From positions 16,272,713 to 16,336,712 of the forward strand of contig CM035234.1 of assembly GCA_020226215.1 (NCBI GenBank): 64,000 nt of DNA, in the 5' to 3' direction. Position 1 is the stretch's first letter. Each line of letters begins with the position of its first letter. The translations under genes were made by a program, and so were the position numbers. Source of the DNA: Sindora glabra (Eukaryota; Streptophyta; Magnoliopsida; Fabales; Fabaceae). This document shows, one piece after another, positions 25,601 through 37,931 of the stretch. The notes under the pieces were generated by a model, which was not told the DNA's origin, did not search any database, and saw only the letters and a program-made list of their open reading frames with translations.

Positions 25601-27780
25601 TCTCAGCTCTTAATATATATCCTATTACTAATAGGTTTTTCTTGATGGTTTATCCTTATTTCAAAAAAATTATTAGTAAAACCATTAGTTACTTTCTGTG
25701 TAAAGGATGGTTAAGTAAAAAGTTATTTTTAACTTTTGATATGCCTCCTATCAGTAATAGGCTTTTCTTTATAATTTCTCCTAATTTCAAGAGAGAGAGA
25801 GAGAGAGAAAGGGTCTTTTTTAAATGTCATTTTAAGTGTTCTAGGTTTTCTTACTTATTTAAGTGCTTTCCACTAATTTTAAGAATTGCTTGAGTCTTAA
25901 GCATGAATTAATTGGGTTTGAAGATTTGATAGCATGACTAAATAATTATCTTACTTCTTGGAATTGATAAGTTTAACAATAAACTTTAAATTGAAAGACC
26001 CAAGTTTGTCACTTTTTAGCTATGAGACTTTGAACTTATTTGATTAATTATGACTATCTTTCTTATATAAAAAATTCATCTATTAAGTTATCACTCTAGA
26101 ACTTATTTTAATTTTTGTCAAGATTACATTTTTCACATGTATAAGCAAATATGATTAAGGCATTTTTTCTTTGGGTGAACCATTTATACCTAAATAGCTA
26201 ACATTTGCATTTTCATTGAGTACCTATTTTGTGCCTAATTTACCTATTCTTATTTTTAGCTTATCACAAGCCTAAAGCAAAAGAAGAAGAAGAAGAAGAT
26301 ATATTCAACATAACCTTAGAAACTATGAGAGTATTGAATCAATAAAAAGATGAGTTCTAAGTAAGTATGGAAACATATCAAATGCTTGAAAAAGAAGAGT
26401 TCATTAAAAAAAAGAAATAGAAAGGAGAAACAAAAAGAAAAACAAGAAAAACAAAAGAAATGGAGACAAGAAAGGATGATATGTCATTAGAGCAACTATA
26501 ATACCAATTGTATGGCAATTTTAATCACTTGCTATTTAGATTCATCTATCAATACTCTTTTAATATGTTTGGTTGGTAGCTTCTATTTCCATGTTATTAC
26601 CCTCCTTTTACCTTGATCCTATCATAACCATTAATGAGTCCTTTTGATTTGCTTTGTACATGTGAATTAGGTAATAGAGATTAAGAATTTAAGCATGACT
26701 ATGATAGCGCGATTCTTAATAGATTGAATTTGACTGAGACATTTACCTTTACACACTTAAGAGATTGAAAGTATAACTTGTAAAATGCTGTCCATTGATT
26801 GTTTCTTTTAAACAAAGTTGTCATACTTTTGATTCTAGATGACATGCATTATTAATTCATGAATGCTATGATCTCTTTATATTATAATGTTTTTCCTGCT
26901 TATGACTTTACATTCTAAACTTCAATGGAAAATTAATGTTTTTGTGTCCACCTAAGGTCTGCAAAAGTAAGCATAGGGAAATTTTATTAAACTAATTTCC
27001 ATTGCCTTATTCTTAACTTTTTAAGTTTTTCTTAAAATCTCCACTGAGTTAAACTATTCATATTTTGTGAAATTAGGCTCATTTAGGTTAGGTTGTTGCC
27101 ATTAGTAAAAGCTAAGTGGATTCAAACTTAGTATGATCAACTGAATCTTATCGAAAGAAAATTTGTCTGCAATATGCCATGGTAAAAATTGTCAAAAAAA
27201 AAGATTAATGAAGACATGTACTGTGAAGAAGGTTTTTATTTATGAGACTTATCATGATTGGTATCATAATTTGTGATTATCGAACCATATGCGGGGGGGG
27301 GCAACTAATATTATTGTTCTAAAAGATATTGTCAAAAAATCAAAATCCCTTGTAAAACTTATTGTAAATGATATTTATTACCATCCATGCTTAACAATTC
27401 TTCATTCCTAACCTTCAATGATAATTTTCATTATTATGTCTTTCTTTCCTTTCTTGTGTAAATATCATTCATTTTCATAATACATACCATAAGATGTCAT
27501 GCCCATTTGAACTTGTTTGAATAAAATCAATAATGCAAATATGGTTGAACTAAGCATTGGATTTATCTTAATTCTACTATAAATAAGGGCCGATGTTAGT
27601 GAAAAATTTAAGCCAAATAAAGAGGAAATATGCATAAGGGAAATGGAAAAACTCAATACTCTCCAAACATAACCTTCTTGAGGGAAGTCCTTAAAGAGGA
27701 TGAAGTAAGGAACTCTTTTGAGAGATAACCAAATTATTATTACATGTATTGCATTCTTCCATCAAGTCATGTTTGCATAA
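22695..27780. other. Interior of the Tat/Ogre-like element, no recognisable coding domain
   Basis: About 5 kb of AT-rich DNA with stops in all frames. No zinc knuckle, protease, reverse transcriptase or integrase motif was found by eye. The longest frames are under 90 codons and show no family resemblance. Decayed coding sequence cannot be excluded. Confidence 0.5.
25417..25795. repeat. Three tandem copies of a 126-127-bp unit
   Basis: Units start TTATTAGTAAAA at 25417, 25544 and 25670, and each ends with ATCCTATTA..AATAGG and a TTTATCCTTATTTC-like tail. The open frame 25642-25893 lies across the third unit and looks incidental. A short GA repeat follows at 25791-25810. Confidence 0.75.
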
Positions 27781-29330
27781 TTTACCTTTTTAAATCAAAC
27801 CTAGTTAATCCAACTCATCATCCTTTTTATTGTTAAATTAAATTCAATTAAGTTAAGTCAAGCTTATGCTAATCCAGATCATTTACATTTTTATTGTTAA
27901 ATCAAACTTAATCAAGTTAGGTCAAGCTTGTGTTAATCCGAATCATTTTACATTTTATTATTAAATTAAACTTAGTCAAGTTAAGTTAAGCCTTTGTTAA
28001 TCAAGGTTATTTTATTTTTCATCATTAATTAAAATAAATCAAATTGAGTTAAGCCTATGTCAATCTAAGTCATTTTCTTTTTATTATTAAATAAAAAACA
28101 ATCAAGTTAATTTATGTCAATTTAGGTCATTTTACTTTTCATCATTAAATCAAACTTAATGAAATTAAGTCAAGCTTACATGTAGCTAGGTCATTTTCCT
28201 TTTTATCATTAAATCAAACTCAATTAAGTGGAGTTAAGCCTATGCCAATCTATGTCATTTTATATTTCATCGTTAAATTAAACTTAACAAGGTTAGGTTA
28301 AGCTTTTGTCAATCTAAGTTATTTTACTTTTCATCATTAAATCGAACTCCATCAAATTGAGTCAAGCCTGTATCAATTTATGTCATTTTCCTTTTTATCA
28401 TTAAATTAAACTTAATTAAGTTGAGTTGAGCTTGTGTCAATTCAAGTCATTTTACTTTTCATTGTTAAATTAAACTCAATTAAGTTGAGTCGAGTCTATG
28501 TTAATCTAGGATTACTTTTCTTAAATTAAAATTAATCAAGTTAAATCAAACCTATGCCAATCCAAGTTACTACCCTTCGATTGTCAAATCAACCCATATA
28601 TATTAAATTAAGCCAATACCAATTCAAGCAATTCACACTAAAACTATCCAAGTTAGATTAGGTTTCTATTAATTTAGTTTATTTCATTGTTAAATTAAAC
28701 TCAACTAAGCTAAGTCAAGCCTGCATTAATTTAGGTTATTTTCTTTTTTGAACCTAATTAAGTTGGGTTGAAGCATAATCAATGTCATCTACCTTTTTGT
28801 TAAGTCAAACTCAATCAACTTAAGTTAAGCTTATGTTAATTTAGGTTATGTTCCTTTACCTAGTTAAATACTTAAATTGAATTCAATTAAGTTAGATCAA
28901 GCTTATTTCAATTCAGGTCATTTAGCTTATTAAATCAAACTCGATCAACTCGAATCAGACTTGTGTCGATCCACTGTCATTCACTTATTTAATAAATCAA
29001 ACTCAATTAAATTGAGTTGAACCTATATCAATTTAAGTCACTTACTTTTTTAAGCTAAATCCTTTTCATCATCAAATCAAATTCAGTCAAGCTGAGTCGA
29101 GCTTGCATCTATCAGGTCATTTGCTTTTTTGTATTTTTAATTTAGCCAATTAAGTTAGGTTAAACTTAACACACTTTCATTGTCAAATTAAACATAGTGA
29201 AGTGGGATCGAGTTCATGATAATTTCAATCATCTAATTTGAATTAAGTGAGGTTAAACTTGTTTTCATTCAACTATTAAATTAGATTTAGTTCATCTTAT
29301 TTATTCCTAAGCCTATTAAATTAGGGTCAA
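27780..29330. repeat. 64-bp tandem repeat array (about 24 degenerate units)
   Basis: Units carry ATCATTAAATCAAACTCAA, then an AGTTGAGTCAAGCCT-like core, then TCAATCTAGGTCATTTT. Unit starts at 27829, 27893, 27957, 28021, 28083, 28141, 28205, 28269, 28333, 28397 and 28461 show a spacing of 64, with two shorter units. One isolated related unit lies near 30160-30220. The array is in the 3' part of the element's interior. Tat/Ogre elements are known to carry tandem repeats in this position. Confidence 0.85.
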
Positions 29331-30528
29331 ATCTATGAAGTGGTTTGTTAAACTTTTTAACCTAAAGTCAATAGTTCAAATTGTACCTATTTCTCCTTTT
29401 ATCTTTTGCCTAATATCATGGTCCCCATATATTGAAAAATTCCTTTCTTTTTTCAATACTATCTCCCTCAATCCCTTTCCATTTTTATACCTTCAATTTA
29501 GCCTTCCTCACCTTTATTCTCTTTATCTTCTTTTAATTTCTATCACTCAAATTTTCTAATTATTTCTTTTCAATTACTTAATCTAGCCTTCTTATCACCA
29601 TCTTCTTACCTTCTATCAACTTTAATCACCTAGTTTCTCTGCTGCTCTTTAATTTCTTATCAACTTCTCTATCACCATTTCCTTACCTTTTGTTAGCCTC
29701 CATCACCCCATTTCTTTGTCTTTTTTTTATTTCTTGCTATCCATCTTCATCTTTTGTTTAATTTGGATCACCATTATGCTACTCTACACTAAAATAGAGA
29801 CATTGCAACAAGTTGAAGGCTCATCAATCTTGTAAAAATTTGAAAAAACACTGTGATGTGGAAATTGTATATTTTGGCTATTATACTCCATGCTATAGCT
29901 CTAGCATGTTCATGATATGTGATTCATCGTAGCATAATGTTTACTCATGACTAGGATTGGATCAACAAAGAATGATCTATCAGTTTCTTTCACAAATTAC
30001 TTGGTAAATGATTTTTTTATAATTATTATTTAATCAAACTCATGTGTAATAAATAATTTCTATAATAAATTTGTGTGAGGATGTTTGGCAATAATTTTCC
30101 CTCACTGATGCCATGCTGATGATATGCCCATCAGCACCTAAAATTCTTTTTCTAGTCTTGCTACTAAATCGAATCTAGTCATACTAGATCGAGCTTGTGT
30201 CAATCAAGGTTTTCCATTTTATTGTCATTAATTTATGCTAGGTTTGAATTCTAAATCAATTTTCATGTACAACTAATGATTTTTTGGCAATCTTGTGGAT
30301 GATTGCACTGATGCTAATTGCTATGTCAATTATGACCATGCTACTATTGTCAGCCATTGCTAAGAAGAAGTCACTACCTAGATAGAACCCTTGAATGATT
30401 GTAATTAGTACTATGACTTCATAATTATTCTTACTTATTGTACTAAATTGGTGTAGCTCTAAATGTTATTATATGTCAATACCTTTACTCACCTCCTAAT
30501 TTTGAAAAGGATGAGTAAATGGGGTAGC
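29331..30528. other. 3' interior of the Tat/Ogre-like element
   Basis: Pyrimidine-rich DNA from 29380 to about 29760, then non-coding sequence up to the polypurine tract (about 30515-30528). No gene seen. Confidence 0.5.
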
Positions 30529-33301
30529 TGTTAAAACCTAATTTTATGTAGAAAATAATACAAATAAAATAAATATTAAAAAATATAGTACATTAAATTT
30601 TTAAAAAATTAAAATTAAAAATTAAAAAAATTATGCATGATAAGAATAATAGATAAGAAGCTACTAACATTTTTATCTTTTGTACATCTGCACCTTCTTC
30701 ATGCCTATTAGTTGCATCTCACTCAGTTATATAGTAAACTCTATCAATTACTAGACTCATTACCAACCTATCTCTATCTTCACAATGAGATGAAAGATTT
30801 TAAATTGTTCAAGGAAAGAAAATTCATATGGTAGTACCAAACATATGGTAGTAGCTAATAGTTGAAAAACAATAAGGTTTTGTTGAATTCTTGGCCTGCC
30901 AACAATGCTTAGGTGAAATATAAATCAAATATAGGCTAAATACAAATAAAATTATTGAGGCTTCATTTATAAAAGTTAAGGCAAACTCATTTATAAGGGA
31001 AATGAGGGGAATTAAAAGGAGAATGGAGAAGGAGAGGAAGAATTAGAAATTTTCAGGATATAAAGAATTAGAAAAAAGATTTAGAAAAAATCAGAAAAGG
31101 AAGATTGAAAAATTTTAGAGATAAGGGGAAAAAGGAAGAAAGGTATTCAAAAAGATTTAGGAAGAGAAAAAGAAAGCAAATAAAAAAATGAAGCTAAAGA
31201 CAGATTAAAGAAAAGAGAAATAGTTAGAGAAGAAGAAGAAAAAAAAGTATAAAGATCAGAAGGAAAAGAAGAAGAAGAAATAGATCGAAGTTGCAAATGA
31301 GAAAGAAGAGGAAGAAATAGTTTGACAAATGTAAGGAGAAAGGAAGTAAAAGAAAAAAAAAGAAGGAAGGAAAATGGGTACAATTATGAAAGAGAAGGAA
31401 AGGGAGAGAAGACATTTTTTTTTTTAAAAAAAGGATGAGATAGGACAGCACTCAAATTATGACCATCCCATCCCCTTGTTACTTTATTTTTTATTTTTTT
31501 TCTATTTTGTTTTAGTTATTTAATTTTATTTTATTTTGAATTGAATATTTTATTTGTTAGACTTGTGATGTTAAAGTGTTATTTTTGTGTAATTCCTATG
31601 ATAGAATAAATTAAAATAGTTTAAAAGTTTAAGCTACTTTAATATTTTTAAGGTAAGAGATTTTTTAAAAATTAAATTGGATGAACCAATAAATTTTAAA
31701 AGAAATCAATATTATTGCTCATAAAAATTATCTCACATTTATCATTTTTTATATAAAATGTGTCTTAATTCATTTTGTTTTATTGAATTTACATGTGTAT
31801 TCATAACTTATATTGCATTTTTATTTACTTTCCTTTTTAATATGTTATTATAAAAATTAAAAATTAAAAAAAGAAAAAGAGTTATCTTTTTCAGAGTGAA
31901 AGACAGTGGTGGGATAGCACTAACTGTCTCATCCCACTTCTTTTTATTTTATTTTTTATCTTGTCTCTTTTAGAAAAATTTCAATATTTTATTTATTATA
32001 AAAAATAATTATTAAAAAATGAGAAAATATAATTTTTAATTAAGTGATGGAATGGGACGACACTGTCATTATGCTATCCTACCCATCTGACATTTGTGTA
32101 ATGTATGTGTGTGTGCGTGTGTGTGTATGTGTGTATGTGTGTGTTGTGTTTTATCATTTTTTTTTCATATCATATTGTATGCTTCACTCACTTTATTTTA
32201 TGTGGTGTTAATTAAATCAACTAAATAAAAATTATTTTGCCAATAAATTTATTATTAAAATTTTTAAAACATTTTTATTGATACTTTTTAACTTTTATAA
32301 AATTTTTATAATTTAAAATTTTATAATAACATAATATATTAAAATTAATTGCTAGTGCAATTAATATAATTTTAATTTTTTAGAATAATTTTTAATTTAG
32401 ATTTAAATATGAAACTAGATAAATTTGATACTTTAAAAATATTAAATTAATATTAAAATTAGAATTTTAATTTTCTTGAGTAATTCTATATTTAGATTTG
32501 ACCATGAAATTGGATAAATTTAATACTTTAAAATTATAGAATAATATTGAAATGATAATTACAATTTATCTAAATAATTTTTTTATTCAAATTTGACCTT
32601 GAAATTAAACAAATTTGATACTTTAGGTTAAAAATCATTGACGTGGTAATTTTTAAATAAATAAATAAGATTACTTAATATAATTTTTTTTACTTTAAAA
32701 GTTATATAGAAATTATTTTATCAAAAATCTTTTAAAAATAATGAAATTAAAATATTTCAAAAAATAATAAAATAAAAATTTCTAGAATCATAAAATGAAA
32801 ATATTTTAAAATTAATAAATTAAATAAATTTTTAAAAATAATAAATTTATACCTATGATGTATTGAAGTTAAGTAATCTAATTGTAAGTGTGATCATAAT
32901 GATACTTAACATTATTAAAGTATTTTCTTTCATTTAAATCCTACTATGAAATTGGATAGATTTGACAACTAAATCAACTAATTAATTAAAATTAAAAGTA
33001 TATTTTTAGAAAAGTTCACATATTATATAATAAAGACCATTGTAATTCAATTTAAAAGATAGAATTAGAATAAACAAGTAACTATTCTTTGAACGAATAT
33101 TGTAATATGTTAATACCTTCTTTACATGTAACTAACTCCCAAATCTAAAGTTTAGAATACAAATCTCTTGTTGTTCTAATTGCACCGTAAAAAATTATTA
33201 GTAGTAACTCTATCTTCTTTTTATTCCTACTCTCTAATGTTTCTAAGGAAGCACAAAATAGCTCGCCTTCTACAGATTCTACCATGGAGCACATTGCAAT
33301 A
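30529..33301 (+). repeat. Right LTR of the Tat/Ogre-like element
   Basis: About 2.77 kb and clearly diverged from the left LTR, with substitutions and small indels throughout, which suggests an old insertion. It has the same internal landmarks: a GA-rich tract (31010-31400) and a longer TG repeat (32101-32150). Confidence 0.8.
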
Positions 33302-34140
33302 GTTACTAATAATGATGGATTTTATTTTTTTTTTATTGTGGCAAAAAATATTTCTATTTTATTTTAAAATAGGGTTGTTTGAATTTTTTTTCCTCAACTA
33401 AATATCAAAAGTTTGAATTTGATCCTATATTATAATCTTCCTTTTGTAAATTGAGATTAATTAGCTTATTTGGTTGTCACCGTACAGAAGTTCCAGGCAC
33501 TAAAAGACACATGTTAAAGTGGATTTAAATTTAATGTAAACCAATTTTATACTATTATTTATCTTTATATTATCACATTCATAAAAATTGCTTAAATTCA
33601 CTTATTGTTGGTAAAAATCATTAATTATTATTTTTTCAAAAACATGTTAATTTTTAATTCACTAGTAATTTAAAATATTTTGATTTAACAGTGTATTAAA
33701 TTTAGACTCTATTAAAATTAAACAATTTTATAATAAAACTTAGAGAATAAGATTGGGATTTAGTGAAAGTTAATAGACCAATCGACTATGAAAATATGAG
33801 TTATGTGAATTATGGAAAATAGTCATGTAAATAACCCAGTTCAAAAAATCTAATAGATTTAGGCTACTGAGTACTATTATGCATTTTTAAAAGTTAAAAA
33901 GTAAATTTATTTTAAGTAAAATTTAGAAAATAAACTTGAAACTTTATCTCCATTTATCTTTCAAAAGTAATTTCTAAAGGAAAATTTAATTAGTTTTTGT
34001 ATATACATGAATAAATATCATATATTTCTATATCTTGTAATTTAAAAAATGATGTCTACAAATATAGTAATATTAGAAGTTGTCTTCCATCAAATTCATT
34101 GCAAATTATTGTATTAACTTTATCTATATATATTTTTAAA
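33302..34140. repeat. Spacer block A (spacer 2), right of the large retrotransposon
   Basis: Continues the block broken at 19863. It matches 8070-9040 of spacer 1. Confidence 0.6.
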
Positions 34141-34149
34141 AATCATACT

Positions 34150-34575
34150 ATGGCTAAGTGTATGGGCACTTCAAGTCTTCAAACAACAACCACTGAAAGA
34201 TTGCAGCAGTCACAAGTTTCGATAATATTGCTTGGGAACCTCCTCTGGAGAATTGAATTGCGTGAAGTTAAAGGCTAATGGTGCATCAAAATTTGTTGAC
34301 GGTCAAGTTGCATGTCGATGTTTGATTTGTGGGTGTAATGGAAAACGGATGGGTGGGTTTGCTTATAACCTAAGGTCTATGTAGTGTAATGAAAGCAGAA
34401 TTATGAGGTGTCTTGAAAGGGCTTTAAGCTTGCTTGGTCTCTTAACCATAGGAGGCTTATTCTGGAATGTGACTCTATGTCTTTAGTTCACTTCATAAAC
34501 AAGAGAATAGGGAGGTCGGGAATGGACGTGGCTCTTCTCCAAGCTATCTGTAAAGTCTTGGCTAGGATAGGATGA
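34150..34575 (+). pseudogene. RNase H-like domain fragment, uninterrupted (spacer 2)
   Basis: Paralogue of 8962-9975. Pieces of an RNase H-like domain follow in order: GASKFVDGQV, then NGK..GGFAYNL-type sequence, then KAEL (34390), GVLKGL, a stretch equivalent to LILECDSMSLVHFINKRIGRSGMD read across frames, and VALLQAICKVLAR. Stops replace tryptophan and lysine codons and there are frame changes. The E-C-D-S segment corresponds to the conserved acidic motif of the fold. This is a dead fragment, probably from a LINE-type element. Confidence 0.65.
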
Positions 34576-35870
34576 TTTTGATATGTCATACTCATCGAAT
34601 AAAAAATTAATGTGATGATTCGTTGACTAGTTATAGATTAACTGTTAACTATGAGATGCTGATTCTCTCACAACCACCTTCAGAACTTTCAACTTTGGTG
34701 CTTGTTGATTTTATGAGGATCTCTTTCACAAGGGAAGTTCCTGTATAATTTTTTATGTTGCTATTGTACTTGTCAAAAGTTTAATAAATTATTAAAAGTT
34801 CATATTAATTGACAAACTGTTTATACTTTCTCCATTTGCGATATATGCATGTAATTCATCTTGACAACTAATTCCATAAATTTTTGTGAATACTAAAAAT
34901 TAATATTATATTTCAGATCATGCTAATATGCGTGAGATATTGGTTAAAAGCCCATAATTTTTGTTTCAAGTTATAGCAGTACAAGTTGTTATCTAATTCT
35001 TTTGTATTTTATGTATCAATGTATTTTGAGATATTATAGTAAATAAAATTTTAAAGAAAAACACTTTTTTCTAAGAATAAATACTTTTGATATCAATTAT
35101 TTTCTATAATATTTAATAATCATAATCAGTATTTATAAGATTAATCTTTTCTATCTTTTATTACTATTAAGTGCCCATCTCTTAACCCTAAGTATTTAGT
35201 TAGGAAAACCTCAGTAGTAACCCCAGGTTAGCTCCTTGAACTTGAATCCAGATCAACAGAAAAACTAGTCAAAATTTTCCGAACCTTAAAATTTCAGTTT
35301 TCAAATGATTTCATATTATTCAATTATATTTTAAGATAATATAAATTATTAGATTATCTGTATTTAATTTGGTAGAAAAAGTTTCATCTTATACAATTTG
35401 ACAATGGTAGAATTATGTCCTTCTTAATCAAAAAGTAGTTTTGATACCAACTATTATATAATGGCATTTGATATTACTTTAGAAATTTTATTTTTTATCG
35501 TATTTGAAGCTCAAACTTGTAACCATTTGTATGTACATTAAGTGAATTATCACTCCTACTATTAAAAAAATTCTTATAATATCAAATTTTTTCTATAACA
35601 CTTTGTTAACAACTTAATTTTTTACATTTTAATAAAAAATTCATTGTTGGTTGAGGGAAATTGATAATAGCTACCCCAATGATCAATTTTATTTATTCTT
35701 TTCTATATTAGCAAAAAAATGTTATTATTTTATTTTAAAATAGGGCTGCTTAAATTTTTCCTCAACTAAATATCAAAAGTTCAAATCTGATCTCAAACTA
35801 TAATTTTCCTTTTGTAGATTGAGATTAATTAGTTTCTTTCATTACTGCACAGAAATTTTAGGAAAAAGAC

Positions 35871-35934
<64 letters not shown>

Positions 35935-37700
35935 GTGGATTTAAATTTAATCCACCATTTAAATCAGTTTTATATTTTCATATCTTTATATTGCCAGATT
36001 AATAAAAAAATTTTAAAGCTCTCTTATTATTGGCAAAAAATCATTAATTACTATTATTTTTTAAAGACATGTCATTTTTTAATTCATAAATAATGTAAAA
36101 TATTTTAAATTGACAGTGTATTAAATTTAGACTCTATTTAAATTAAACAATTTTACAATAAAATATAGATAGTAAGATTGAGATTTTGGTGAAAGTTACT
36201 AGACTGAAACAATATGAAAAATATAATTTATGTGGGTTATGTAGAATATTATGTAAATAGCTTTTTAAAAAAACTTAATAGAGTTAGACTGATGAGTAAT
36301 ACTATATATTTTTAAAAAGTTAGAAAGTAAGTTTATTTAAAATAAAATTGAGGAAATGAAAGTAAAACTTTGTCTTTATTTTTCATAAGATAATTTCTGA
36401 AGTAAAATCTAATTATTTCCTTGTATATAAATGAATGAATGCCATATACTTTTATATATTATGAGTAAAAATGTGATATTTAGAAGTATAGGAAAAGTAG
36501 GAGTTGTCTTCTACTATTCTCATTATATTACCTTTGGTGGAAGTTAGAAGGCTAAAAATTGTGATTTTAGTATTAGAGGGTTCAAACTTGATATACATTC
36601 TTCAAAGAACATATCTCATGATTGATTTGTCTATAAGTAACAAGGGTGTGAAAATTTTCATCAATCGACTCAAATAGACCAAATTGTTTCAATTTCGGTT
36701 AGTTAAAGTTGGTTTAAAAGCATAAATTGGTTAGTTTAAAAAAATTAATGATTTTCGTTTAAGTCAATTTGTTATGATTTTACACTTTACAATCCATATT
36801 AAATCAAAACCGACCAAAATATTATATATATATTGTATCAAGTGTTATATATTCTCTAATTTCTGAATATACATAAATATCTTTAGTATTGTATTTAACA
36901 TTATGGTGATTTCTAGTGTAAAAGGATAAATTATTCAAAAAATTATGATCTGCATAAATACATTCAATGCTATGTGACTTGAATGTGTGATCTTAATGAT
37001 AATTGCATAAATGCGATTGAATTGAGTATGGCAGGGAATGAAAATATATAGTATATATTGTGTATAGGCATAAAAAGATATGAAACTAAAAAAAGTGATA
37101 TTTTAATTGAAATAAATTATTACAAACCATATGAAGCCAAATAATTTGCTTTATAATACAATTTAACAATATGAAATAATTTCTTCAGTTTCGATTAGAA
37201 ATGAGTGGCAAAAAATTTAAACCAAATTCAACTGAAACAAATTATTGCACAATCCTAGACAAGCAATTGGAAGATTCAACTAAGACCAAGATAATTCTAA
37301 ACTAGTTCTGGTTATTTTCGCGGATTATGGATTTGGTTATGAAGCAACCATTAGAATAATCTTCAAGTTCTACTCGAAGCCTTTCCCCGATGGATTTCCA
37401 ATCTTTTCTGCCTATTTTGTTGCTGGTGATTGAATGTTCATTACAGAAGGAGAACCTTCCAACCTCTACAACTCCGTTCTCTGAAAACATTCTTTAATTA
37501 CTGTTGCAATTCTACCTTTCGATAAAATATAATGAAACTATAATACATCCCATGTTTACACACTACATGGGGGATGGTTACAATTGATAGATCCCACATT
37601 CCATTATACTAAATATAACAACCCAAAATGAAAACAAACACAATAGTAATTATACATATTCAAAGAAGATTTTTATTTTAGACATTGACGATATAATTGT
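34576..37700. repeat. Spacer block B (spacer 2), intact over the CACTA target site
   Basis: Non-coding and paralogous to 9990-10496 plus 13405-15740. Near 35243 the sequence GCTCCTTGAACTTGAATCC runs straight across the point where spacer 1 holds the CACTA element. The open frame 37302-37490 is not recognisable and sits in DNA whose counterpart near 15360-15570 has no matching open frame. Confidence 0.65.
35873..35930. repeat. (AT)n microsatellite
   Basis: About 29 uninterrupted AT units, absent from the paralogous position near 14040. Confidence 0.95.
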
Positions 37701-37931
37701 GTTTACGCGGCAGCACATGAAAGCTGTCACACATTCCATATTTTTTAAGTGCAATAAGATAACATGAACGTATAGGAAATCATGAAACACATACCAATGT
37801 GTACTGTTGATGTAAATATAACTACAATATCAATGAATGCACTAAAATAATTGCTAATGCTACACACAAGCTTAATGACCCTGAGGCTGAACCTTCTAGC
37901 ATTCTTGCCATAAGTGAACTGTTTAAAAAGA

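Larger units (their letters stand above)
19864..33301 (+). mobile_element. Large non-autonomous Ty3/gypsy Tat/Ogre-like LTR retrotransposon
   Basis: Two long direct repeats (19864-22673 and 30529-33301) bound a 7.9-kb interior. Just after the left LTR, TTAGCAACTTCACTAAGGAC (22675-22694) resembles the primer binding site of plant Tat/Ogre elements (TGGCGACTCCACTGGGGA) with G changed to A at several positions, as expected of methylated DNA. AAATGGGGTAGC just before the right LTR is a plausible polypurine tract. Flanks GCTAC (19859-19863) and GTTAC (33302-33306) fit a 5-bp target duplication with one change. Spacers 1 and 3 have the uninterrupted site near 8070 and 51320. No gag, protease, reverse transcriptase or integrase could be recognised, so it is a LARD-like derivative or thoroughly decayed. 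LTR ends are accurate to a few bases. Confidence 0.8.

Noticed and set aside
27780..29330. CRISPR-like regular repeat array
   Set aside because: The 64-bp units are contiguous, degenerate and lack unique spacers. This is a plant minisatellite in a retrotransposon.
37302..37490. 62-codon open frame downstream of SDR copy 3
   Set aside because: The paralogous position near 15360-15570 is not open in the same way, and no domain is recognisable.
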